A stretch of DNA of 9,712 nt from Dysgonomonas sp. UBA7710. Lineage in GTDB: Bacteria; Bacteroidota; Bacteroidia; Bacteroidales; Dysgonomonadaceae. Shown here in pieces: positions 1 through 6,522 of the stretch. The DNA lies in assembly GCF_002482385.1 (NCBI RefSeq), contig NZ_DLFW01000034.1, forward strand, positions 1-9,712. The letters are read 5' to 3'. The notes under the pieces were generated by a model. That model saw only the letters and a list, made by a program, of their open reading frames with translations. It made no database searches and was not told where the DNA came from. Numbering within the stretch: position 1 is the first letter of the stretch; every line of letters begins with the position of its first letter. Position numbers and translations under genes: made by a program.

Positions 1-809
1 TTCAATTTGATGAAGTAGACAGGATTATTGGGGATATAAGAGATAACCAAGATCTTGAAATAACCGAATTCACCATTGCTGGATATGCCTCTCCCGAAGG
101 CAGTTTTGAACATAATCGCATACTGGCGCAAAACAGGGCTAATTCCTTTGCTCATTACCTGGTCTCCAAATTTGGTGTCTCGCGCGACAAATTTACGGTT
201 GAAGGCAAAGGAGAAGACTGGGAAGGTCTGCGTAAAGCAATTTCTGTTTCATTCCTGGCAGACAAACAAAATATTCTGAATATAATTGACAAGGTTCAGA
301 ATCCCGATGTGCGGAATATTGAACTGTTGAAACTTTCAAACGGAGATACCTATAAAACACTGCTTAATAATTATTATCCTCTATTGAGACGTACAGAATA
401 TACAGTAGCCTACGTGGTACGTGCCTTTAATGTGGAAGAAGCCAGAGAAGTGATAAAGAAAAATCCAAAACTTCTCAGCCTAAACGAAATGTACCTGGTG
501 GCAGAAAGTTACCCATCGAACAGCAAAGAGTTTCGTGACGTCTTTGATATCGCAGTCAGATTATACCCTGAGAGCGAAATTGCTATTATTAATTCCGCAG
601 CCGCAGATATTGAAAGCAAAAATTATGACACAGCCATTGAACGGCTAAAAAGAATAGAAGAGAAACCGACTGTGTGGAATAATCTTGGTGTGGCTTATAT
701 ATTAAAAGGTGATATGGAAAAAGCTTTAGGGTATTTCAATAAATCAGCAGATAACGGAGATAAAGATGCAAGTGCCAATCTGGAAATTATTAATAGAATC
801 CTCAAATAA
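1..809 (+). CDS. OmpA-like/TPR outer-membrane-associated protein (DUF3868-type), 5' end missing
   Basis: The reading frame is open from base 3 to the TAA at 807-809, giving 268 visible residues. The true start lies upstream of the window; the in-frame GTG at 309 is internal and not a credible start. Visible residues 1-100 resemble an OmpA C-terminal peptidoglycan-binding domain: a beta strand leads into GYASPEGS (27-34), followed by N38..L41..NRA (44-46), the usual pattern of that fold. The rest is helical, and residues about 224-257 (WNNLGVAYILKGDMEKAL region) form a clear tetratricopeptide repeat. From family knowledge, OmpA-TPR proteins with an N-terminal DUF3868 domain often sit just upstream of Mfa1-like fimbrillin genes in Bacteroidales; the DUF3868 part would be off the left edge and is not seen. 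The next gene starts 79 bases downstream on the same strand. I infer a role in holding or assembling the fimbria at the envelope. The fold is well supported; the role is not proven. Confidence 0.85.
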   Translation, partial: QFDEVDRIIGDIRDNQDLEITEFTIAGYASPEGSFEHNRILAQNRANSFAHYLVSKFGVSRDKFTVEGKGEDWEGLRKAISVSFLADKQNILNIIDKVQNPDVRNIELLKLSNGDTYKTLLNNYYPLLRRTEYTVAYVVRAFNVEEAREVIKKNPKLLSLNEMYLVAESYPSNSKEFRDVFDIAVRLYPESEIAIINSAAADIESKNYDTAIERLKRIEEKPTVWNNLGVAYILKGDMEKALGYFNKSADNGDKDASANLEIINRILK

Positions 810-888
810 AAATAATATACAATACTGATAAACCGCATTATTCACAAAACAAACAAAAATAGATTTTTAATTTTTAATCGATAAAAAA
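810..888 (+). promoter_or_regulatory. AT-rich leader ahead of the stalk fimbrillin gene, possible weak promoter
   Basis: This 79-base gap is strongly A/T-rich and ends in an A run directly before the ATG at 889, typical of Bacteroidota start regions, which rarely use Shine-Dalgarno pairing. TAGATTTT at 860-867 matches seven of eight positions of the Bacteroides -7 element (TAnnTTTG), but I see no convincing TTTG -33 element at the right distance. A strongly expressed stalk gene could well have its own promoter here, or it could be transcribed from further upstream with the OmpA-like gene. I see no terminator hairpin between the two genes, so read-through is plausible. Confidence 0.25.
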
Positions 889-2544
889 ATGAAAGTAACC
901 AAATTATTTTTAACTGCTGCAATCGCATTAAGTTTGGGATTGACAGCCTGTAGCAATGACGATGATATATCATCGGGCGGAGAAAAAGAAGGTAATACGA
1001 ATGTGAGTGTTACCTTGAAGATGTCCCAGAATTCAGGGTTGAGGGCAACAAAAGCTCTGCCTGAAGATTACAACAATATCGGGGAATGGGCTGGAAAAGA
1101 CGATATAAAAACTGTAGCTGTTTATCTCATAGACGGATCATCGGTTACCTCAAAATCACTTGAAGTCGGTGCCAGTGGCTCAGGAAAAGATTATGAAAAA
1201 ATCATAAACGGTAGTGACATAACACTGGTTCCTAAGACACAAAATGCTGCAATTAAGACTACAGCCGGAGCCAAGAAAGTATATGTTCTGGTAAACGGAA
1301 CAACAGAAGTAGTAAATGCGTTGGCTAAAACGCCGGTGGCTGAGTTTGAAAATGCTTACACCCAGGCGGCGTTGTATCTGGCTAACTCGGGTGCCCAAAC
1401 ATTTACCAATACTTCTGCGGATAAACTAGCAGTCAAAAATGGAACGACAGATGAAACAATCGTCATGACCAATGTTGAGCCTAAAACAATAAATGTGGAA
1501 GCCAATGTAACAGATACCGAAACGTTGGCTACAACCTCACCTAAAAACCGTGTTAGCCTGGAAGTGGAAAGAGCTGTCGCCCGGGTTATGGTTTCGACTC
1601 AGGCTTTGAGCTACACCGTGCCTTCAGCGGGAGGTTCACCCCTAGGTGTGATATCCGATATCAACTGGGTACTGGCACAAGGTGAAAGTTCTTTGTATAT
1701 CCAACGGAAAGCAGATTGGGTTACACCTAGCTATTCATGGGTTCCCACTTCAGATGCTGACTTTTGGGGGACCGATATTACAGGTAGCTCTTCTAAATAC
1801 GATTATTCGGGTTTGTTTGAAAACTATGACTCTGCTAACCAGTTCGGAGGAACTGCCGTTAAAACAATGACTGACTATGCAACCGATCCTTACGGACAAG
1901 TAACCGCAGAGTTGAATGCCGAACTGTCAGGTAAATTTATCCTGCCAAACACACACGCTTATGCTGCAGGTGCTACTTCCAGCTATAAAAAAGGAAATAC
2001 AGCCTATGTGCTTATCCGTGCTAAATTCACACCTGCGGCTGCGGCATTTGCAGACGGTGAAACGTATACTCCAAATAACGACTTCTTCGTGGGTGAAAAC
2101 GGTAAGTTCTATACTACTGCCGAAAACGCCCAAAATACAGCGAAAGGTGGTGTTGAAGATCAGACTGTAGCTAGATATGTAAAAGGTAAAGTATTATATT
2201 ATGCATGGGTAAATCCTGATGCTGTTCCGGCATGGTATAATTCTCCGGTTATAAGAAATAACGTATACCATATCCACATTACAGGATTCAGAAATCTGGG
2301 AACAAACTGGAACCCGTTATTCCCTGAAGATCCGAATAATCCGAAAGGCCCTGAAGATCCATCTAACCCGGGTACGAATCTACCTCTAAATCCGGATCCT
2401 AAACCAAGTGTACCTGGATATAATGAGCCTGAGAATCCGATTAAACCGACTGATCCATTAACTACTCCTGAAACATGGATGAGCGTGGATGTGAAAGTTC
2501 TTCCTTGGACGCTTCACTCGTATTCTGTATCTCCGGGGATTTAA
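889..2544 (+). CDS. Mfa1-family major (stalk) fimbrillin lipoprotein
   Basis: This 551-residue protein is predicted to form the polymerised shaft of a type V pilus on the cell surface. Residues 1-20 are a lipoprotein signal peptide ending LTA-C21, followed by SNDDD. A first strand (NVSVTLKM, 38-45) is followed by R52-A53, a plausible site for the Arg-specific cut that removes the N-terminal strand in this family. VERAVARV (226-233) is the central fimbrillin signature, usually R-A-[VI]-A-[KR]. A proline-rich segment from about 479 to 527 (PEDPNNP and PEDPSNP units) leads into a C-terminal strand, residues 531-551, containing VKVLPWTLHSYS. Such a Pro-rich tail plus a final PW strand is typical of Mfa1-family major subunits; about 550 residues is close to P. 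gingivalis Mfa1. It is followed by a strong hairpin and then the anchor gene. The ATG is the only sensible start, since the signal peptide begins there. The family call is firm; the position of the processing site is inferred. Confidence 0.92.
   Translation: MKVTKLFLTAAIALSLGLTACSNDDDISSGGEKEGNTNVSVTLKMSQNSGLRATKALPEDYNNIGEWAGKDDIKTVAVYLIDGSSVTSKSLEVGASGSGKDYEKIINGSDITLVPKTQNAAIKTTAGAKKVYVLVNGTTEVVNALAKTPVAEFENAYTQAALYLANSGAQTFTNTSADKLAVKNGTTDETIVMTNVEPKTINVEANVTDTETLATTSPKNRVSLEVERAVARVMVSTQALSYTVPSAGGSPLGVISDINWVLAQGESSLYIQRKADWVTPSYSWVPTSDADFWGTDITGSSSKYDYSGLFENYDSANQFGGTAVKTMTDYATDPYGQVTAELNAELSGKFILPNTHAYAAGATSSYKKGNTAYVLIRAKFTPAAAAFADGETYTPNNDFFVGENGKFYTTAENAQNTAKGGVEDQTVARYVKGKVLYYAWVNPDAVPAWYNSPVIRNNVYHIHITGFRNLGTNWNPLFPEDPNNPKGPEDPSNPGTNLPLNPDPKPSVPGYNEPENPIKPTDPLTTPETWMSVDVKVLPWTLHSYSVSPGI
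2323..2360 (+). repeat. Short direct repeat encoding PEDP[NS]NP in the stalk linker
   Basis: CCTGAAGATCC occurs at 2323-2333 and again at 2350-2360, 27 bases (nine codons) apart and in frame. The copies encode the PEDPNNP and PEDPSNP units at the start of the Pro-rich linker of the stalk fimbrillin. This looks like in-frame duplication of a flexible linker. Linker length could vary among strains, but only one duplication is visible here. Confidence 0.5.
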
Positions 2545-2569
2545 TCTTCAAAAATAAAAAACAATAACT

Positions 2570-2597
2570 TCGGTAGGGAGCGGTATTTCCCTACCGA
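2570..2597 (+). terminator. Strong intergenic hairpin between stalk and anchor genes (partial terminator or mRNA stabiliser)
   Basis: TCGGTAGGGA (2570-2579) and TCCCTACCGA (2588-2597) are a perfect 10-bp inverted repeat around an 8-base loop. It lies 25 bases after the stalk stop codon and 40 bases before the anchor ATG. The 3' flank is TTATTC, not a solid T run, so it reads more like a leaky terminator or a 3'-end protector of the stalk message than a full stop. Either would give more stalk than anchor and minor subunits, which fits the structure of a fimbria. Confidence 0.6.
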
Positions 2598-2637
2598 TTA
2601 TTCAAATCAAACATTAAATTAATAAAAAGTACAAGGG

Positions 2638-3618
2638 ATGAAGAATTTACGAATCTGGATAATAATGGTATTGTTCGCGACAGGGGCTCTTTTCTGGGGT
2701 TGCGATTCCCTTATCTACGATGACCTGAAAGATTGCCCTCAGGGTGTTTATGTAAAATTCTACTCCAAGACCCCATGTGTAGACGATTCCCTGTTTATAG
2801 GGAGCGTATCCTCACTAACCGTATTTGCATTCGATCAGGAAGGCAAACTTTCAACTACAGTACAACAACAGGATGTAACCTTGGATCGTGACTATGAAAT
2901 GCTTGTTCCCGTATCTGACGGAAATTATTCATTTATAGCATGGACAGGGATAAATGATAAATTCAAAAAAAATACATTCACTCCTGGAATAACCACCAAA
3001 GAGGATGTGATGATGACTATTAACTCAACAAATAATATAGCGACCACTCTTACTTCTACAGAACGTATATGGCATGGTGAAAGCCCGGTCGTTTTTTTAC
3101 CCAATCCGGAAGAATACGGCTCGTTATATAAACATACAGCAGTAAATCTAAGGGAACTGACCAACAGGGTCAAGATAATCGTCGAGTTCGATAATGTTAC
3201 GATGAAAACATATGACCCGACAAAATTGAATGTAGCCGTTTCATCGGCTAACGGTACGGTACGTATAAACGGTACGATGCCTATGAATACTCCGGTACTG
3301 ACCTATCCGTCTATAGAGACCAAACTGGAAGGAAATACAGGTGAATGGAATTATGCCATGCTGGACCTTACTACCGGTTACAGCAACAAACTGAATATTA
3401 CCTATACAGGAAACGATAAGGAAGAAACCGTCTTTGACGGTGACCTGATTGCCAGCATCCTGTTAAGAGCTGTAGACAAGGGTGTAAACCTCGACTGTGA
3501 AAATGACTTTACAATCAAATTCCTGATCAAGGATTATTGTGCCGAGTGCTGGACTCACTTCAGTTGCACCATTTATGTGAACAACTGGCTTGTTCATAGC
3601 TATAGCACTGATTTATAA
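2638..3618 (+). CDS. FimB/Mfa2-family fimbrial anchor lipoprotein
   Basis: This 326-residue protein should sit at the base of the fimbria and fix it to the outer membrane through its lipidated cysteine, limiting fimbrial length as Mfa2 and FimB do in P. gingivalis. The signal peptide ends FWG-C22, followed directly by the family hallmark CDSLIYDDLKDCPQGVYVKF (22-41); the motif C-D-x-[IL]-Y-[DE]-D-L-x-x-C-P-x-G is highly characteristic. There is no Arg between C22 and the end of the first strand, consistent with an anchor whose N-terminal strand is kept. The last strand reads W317-L-V-H-S-Y-S323-TDL and resembles the end of the stalk protein. Cysteines at 301, 304 (a CAEC pair) and 310 lie just before it, with another at 287. 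The length is close to that of P. gingivalis Mfa2. It lies 93 bases after the stalk gene and 36 before the next subunit gene, so it is probably co-transcribed with the minor subunits. Confidence 0.93.
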   Translation: MKNLRIWIIMVLFATGALFWGCDSLIYDDLKDCPQGVYVKFYSKTPCVDDSLFIGSVSSLTVFAFDQEGKLSTTVQQQDVTLDRDYEMLVPVSDGNYSFIAWTGINDKFKKNTFTPGITTKEDVMMTINSTNNIATTLTSTERIWHGESPVVFLPNPEEYGSLYKHTAVNLRELTNRVKIIVEFDNVTMKTYDPTKLNVAVSSANGTVRINGTMPMNTPVLTYPSIETKLEGNTGEWNYAMLDLTTGYSNKLNITYTGNDKEETVFDGDLIASILLRAVDKGVNLDCENDFTIKFLIKDYCAECWTHFSCTIYVNNWLVHSYSTDL

Positions 3619-3620
3619 AT

Positions 3621-3639
3621 TTAAGCCTGCCGGGCTTGA
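3621..3639 (+). other. Small intergenic hairpin after the anchor gene
   Basis: AAGCC (3623-3627) pairs with GGCTT (3633-3637) around TGCCG, and the stem extends by one G-T and one T-A pair. It falls three bases after the anchor stop codon and 15 before the next ATG. There is no T run after it. It may tune message stability, or it may be chance; I give it little weight. Confidence 0.25.
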
Positions 3640-3654
3640 ATAATCCAAACGATT

Positions 3655-4965
3655 ATGATATTAAAAATACGATATATACTCTTACTCTGTCTGCCGGTTC
3701 TGCTTGTGGCTTGTGACTCTTTTATCTATGAAAATCAGGATGAAACAGACAAGACAACCAAAGGACAGGAGGTATACTTATCTGTAAACAGGGCGCAGGC
3801 AGCCGATACGGAAACAATCAATGAAGATGCAGCAGATTATGAAGATCGCGTACACGATCTGGCCTTGCTGGTCTTCGATTCATCGACCGGAGAAAAGATC
3901 TCTGAATATTTCGATGAAGCAATACCCTTTACAGATAAGGAAAAAACCTTTACCTTAAAGTTGACCACAGGACAACGTGATTTTTATTTTGTGGCCAATA
4001 TGCCGATGGCAGCATTGAAGATGATAGCCACAAAGTCATTGATGGACAGTTACATGTCTGCTTTCCGCGATATGGAAACAGACCTGTATCTTTCAGCCGC
4101 AGAAAGTAAGGGCTTTCCGATGTCCAGAACATATCTGAACCAAACAGTAAGTGTAGGCGGAAACATCTACCAGCCGAAGCCTTTCCGACCTGTTGTGAAC
4201 GGGACAGAAGAAAACCGGGTGAAGTTAATCCGTGCTGTCGCCAAACTCGAAGTCGTAATAGAGGGGGCATCTATAGGTTCCGGTGTCAAGAACATTTATT
4301 ATAAAAATGCATATCGTCAGTTCGGGCTCATACCTGATATGTATCCTGCAACTATAGGGTATTATGAAGATAAGCTGTTAAAAAAAGTGGGTAATTCATA
4401 TCTGTACTATATGCCGGAAGCCATGATGATGAATACAAATCCTGTCTGGTCAGTATCAGATCATAAACCGGTCAACTACTTCAGGATTGAAACCCTTGAC
4501 GGAAAATTCTACGACATACCTGTCATTACAGACGACCGCACCATCACCGACACGGATTATCTGGCCTTTGCCACCGGTCAAAATACGGATAAGCCCGACT
4601 ATAACATCTACAGAAACAGGCATTACTACTATGTTATCAAAAAATTGCAAACGATAGAAATCATTTATACCATCGATCCATGGACAGTTAAAAAAAGTGC
4701 AACTTACATGGGTTACGGGTATAATGTGAACGTTGACAATGACGGGAATGTAATGATCAGTAATACGATAGAAGTTTGTGATCCGCATCATGTTACGCTG
4801 AAAGCTATAAACGGATGTACTTTCTCAGACGCTGCATTGACTAAAGAATTTATAAAGACAAGCCCTACTGACAAAGAGGATTATACACTGACAAATATTC
4901 CTCAATCCGGGAATTATCTGGAAGTATATTACAATGGGATTCTGGTGAAGACATTCAGTAAATAA
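3655..4965 (+). CDS. Minor fimbrial subunit lipoprotein, FimA/Mfa3-like
   Basis: This 436-residue protein is a predicted accessory subunit of the pilus. The signal peptide ends LLVA-C20, followed by DSFIYENQDE. A first strand (QEVYLSVN) ends at R46-A47, a candidate Arg cleavage site. DRVHDLALLVFD (64-75) and FVANMP are typical of the N-terminal FimA-type (P_gingi_FimA) domain, and RAVAKLEV (193-200) is the shared fimbrillin signature. RNRHYYYV and then IDPWTV (340-345) resemble the C-terminal strands of other subunits. Unusually, a further 90 residues follow, beta-rich, with a cysteine in IEVCDPHH and another in NGCTF. Length and position (after the anchor gene) match P. gingivalis mfa3, so it may link stalk and tip proteins; that role is inferred. 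The next gene begins six bases after its stop, so the two are almost certainly translated from one message. Confidence 0.85.
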   Translation: MILKIRYILLLCLPVLLVACDSFIYENQDETDKTTKGQEVYLSVNRAQAADTETINEDAADYEDRVHDLALLVFDSSTGEKISEYFDEAIPFTDKEKTFTLKLTTGQRDFYFVANMPMAALKMIATKSLMDSYMSAFRDMETDLYLSAAESKGFPMSRTYLNQTVSVGGNIYQPKPFRPVVNGTEENRVKLIRAVAKLEVVIEGASIGSGVKNIYYKNAYRQFGLIPDMYPATIGYYEDKLLKKVGNSYLYYMPEAMMMNTNPVWSVSDHKPVNYFRIETLDGKFYDIPVITDDRTITDTDYLAFATGQNTDKPDYNIYRNRHYYYVIKKLQTIEIIYTIDPWTVKKSATYMGYGYNVNVDNDGNVMISNTIEVCDPHHVTLKAINGCTFSDAALTKEFIKTSPTDKEDYTLTNIPQSGNYLEVYYNGILVKTFSK

Positions 4966-4971
4966 AAGAAT

Positions 4972-5916
4972 ATGAAAATATATATATACATAATAGGCTT
5001 CTTAAGTCTGCTGTTCACCGGTTGTTCAGGTGATGACAACCCTGTGGCAGGCAGTACGGATAATGAAAAAATAATACTCTCTTTTCAAATAAACAGTTTC
5101 GTTAAAGGGAGTCTGAAAGCAGCTACTGACAATGGCTCTGCCACTGAACAGACAATTGATAACCTGTATGTGTTTTTATTTCCTACATCAGGGGCACAGA
5201 CATTTAAATCTTATTACATACCATCGGCTAGTTTTTCCGGCGGTTCATGGAACAATACAGATAACAAAGTATTACTCAACCTTACACAGGCAGAAGCTGG
5301 TAGCAGAGATGTATATGTTGTAGCCAACTGTACCGGAATAAAAACATCACTTGATGGAGTCTCTACCGTAACAGGGTTACAATCGGTTTTACAGTCAAAC
5401 AGCACGCCTTGGTCTACGACACTAACGACTCCTATCTTGATGTCGGGCAATAAGACACACGATTTTAATTCGAATTACCAGCTTAGCAGTATTCCTCTGA
5501 TTCGGGCTGTGGCCAAAGTACAACTCAACATAAGCTTGACAGCAAAGCATCAGGAAAAACCATTGTCTGGGGAAGGCACTACACGATATAAATATAGGCT
5601 TATCGATTTCGATAAGAATACCTATGTCCTGAAACAGATATTGAAAACCGATAATCTGGTCAGCTCACTCGCTTGGATAAACTGGAACGATGCTATAACA
5701 TCCTATACGCTTGATGGCAATGGAAAAGTAACAAACCTGACCCTGATAACTTACCTCAACGAACGGGATAATGCAGGAACAAGCATAGAGCTCAGTTTGC
5801 CTTATTTTGACGGGGGATTCCTACCCCCACCTGAATTTGGAGACGAGACCTACAAATTGCAACTGCCGGCAAAAATAGAGCGCAATAACTGGTATGTGTA
5901 CGATGTGGAGATTTAG
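4972..5916 (+). CDS. Minor or tip fimbrial subunit lipoprotein, Mfa4/FimA-like
   Basis: This 314-residue protein is a predicted accessory or tip-proximal fimbrillin. The signal peptide ends LFTG-C18, followed by SGDDN. The layout is that of a fimbrillin: strand IILSFQIN (35-42), LYVFLFP (65-71), DVYVVANCTG, and the signature IRAVAKVQL (R178-AVAK). It ends at RNNWYVYDVEI (304-314), the strand at which many fimbrillins still have a further donor strand to come; here none follows. The segment between first and second strands has Lys (45, 49) but no Arg, unlike the stalk and Mfa3-like proteins. A missing donor strand fits a terminal subunit that accepts but does not donate; that is inference. Length and position match P. 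gingivalis mfa4. It starts six bases after the previous stop, and 52 bases separate it from the ATG of the next gene. The fimbrillin call is firm; the exact place in the fibre is not. Confidence 0.82.
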   Translation: MKIYIYIIGFLSLLFTGCSGDDNPVAGSTDNEKIILSFQINSFVKGSLKAATDNGSATEQTIDNLYVFLFPTSGAQTFKSYYIPSASFSGGSWNNTDNKVLLNLTQAEAGSRDVYVVANCTGIKTSLDGVSTVTGLQSVLQSNSTPWSTTLTTPILMSGNKTHDFNSNYQLSSIPLIRAVAKVQLNISLTAKHQEKPLSGEGTTRYKYRLIDFDKNTYVLKQILKTDNLVSSLAWINWNDAITSYTLDGNGKVTNLTLITYLNERDNAGTSIELSLPYFDGGFLPPPEFGDETYKLQLPAKIERNNWYVYDVEI

Positions 5917-5968
5917 ACGGAAGTTATAGAATTAAATATTCACAATAAATGTGATAAACAAAACGAAT

Positions 5969-6514
5969 ATGAAATTTGATATAGACATGATACTTAAAAG
6001 TACATACAGTACATGCAGGTTAAGAATATTTTTAGTTCTTACTTGTTTTCTTTTTACAGACCTTCTCTCAAGTATTCATAATACAATAAATGCCGCAGAG
6101 CCACTTAAAAGCACTACAGATATTAAATTGAGATCATTAATTACAGGGCTAAAGCCAGATGCTTATCTTACAGATGGAAAGTGTGCGATGTATGGCAACT
6201 CCGCCCCTTTAGTGTTATATGTGGATGCAAATGACATATCCTCTCTTTATAGTAAAAGAAAGGAGTTCTCTTCAGTGGAGCTTATTCAGATACGTTTGCA
6301 ATCCACTGATGATGAACGGATGGAAATAGACTGTTCCCGCTTAGAAGCTTTCACCTCATTAGAATATATCCTTTTTGTTTATGAATATCCTGTCTGCGAC
6401 GATAATGAAAACGAGGAATGTCTGAACGTTAAAGTTTCGGAAGCAGTGATTAATAATACTGTAGAAACAGAAGAATATATACAAGTCTTCTACCAATTAT
6501 GTATTCCTCAGTAA
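5969..6514 (+). CDS. Small exported protein of unknown function between the fimbrial genes and the large adhesin gene
   Basis: I do not recognise this family. From the ATG at 5969 it is 181 residues. An in-frame GTG at 5951 would add six residues (MINKTN) but lies within a small TCACA/TGTGA dyad and adds nothing to the signal peptide, so I prefer the ATG. Residues 19-35 are a hydrophobic segment and NAA-E44 is a likely signal peptidase I site, so the product should be periplasmic or secreted. The mature part is acidic and has six cysteines, two close together in PVCDDNENEECLNV. The middle (VELIQIRLQ then L-E-A-F-T-S-L-E-Y-I-L-F) has alternating leucines that recall one leucine-rich-repeat turn, but a single turn is weak evidence. 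C26 is not a good lipobox. Its stop is eight bases before the large gene, so they are probably co-expressed; it could be a helper or partner of that adhesin. Confidence 0.75.
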   Translation: MKFDIDMILKSTYSTCRLRIFLVLTCFLFTDLLSSIHNTINAAEPLKSTTDIKLRSLITGLKPDAYLTDGKCAMYGNSAPLVLYVDANDISSLYSKRKEFSSVELIQIRLQSTDDERMEIDCSRLEAFTSLEYILFVYEYPVCDDNENEECLNVKVSEAVINNTVETEEYIQVFYQLCIPQ

Positions 6515-6522
6515 ACGAAAAA

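Noticed and set aside
309..809. A separate gene starting at the GTG at 309
   Set aside because: The frame is open upstream to the window edge and the upstream residues form an OmpA-like domain continuous with this region, so it is one truncated gene.
810..888. An invertible promoter controlling the fimbrial genes, as seen for some Bacteroides surface loci
   Set aside because: I found no pair of inverted repeats flanking this leader, and the gap of 79 bases leaves little room for such a segment.
1180..1398. Minus-strand open frames opposite the fimbrillin and adhesin genes, including those near 3950-4270, 4456-4791, 7707-7940 and 8815-9063
   Set aside because: Each lies wholly opposite a well-supported gene, lacks signal peptide or recognisable motifs, and reads as an out-of-frame shadow.
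5811..5829. GGGGG...CCCCC pair near the end of the Mfa4-like gene, considered as a hairpin or a phase-variable homopolymer
   Set aside because: Five-base runs are too short for efficient slippage, and the five-pair stem lies in coding sequence whose frame is intact.
5940..5954. TCACA-N5-TGTGA dyad just before the small gene, resembling half-sites of a CRP-type operator or a hairpin
   Set aside because: The half-sites are in the reverse order of a CRP site, the stem is only five pairs, and the gap is inside a tightly packed operon. Probably chance.
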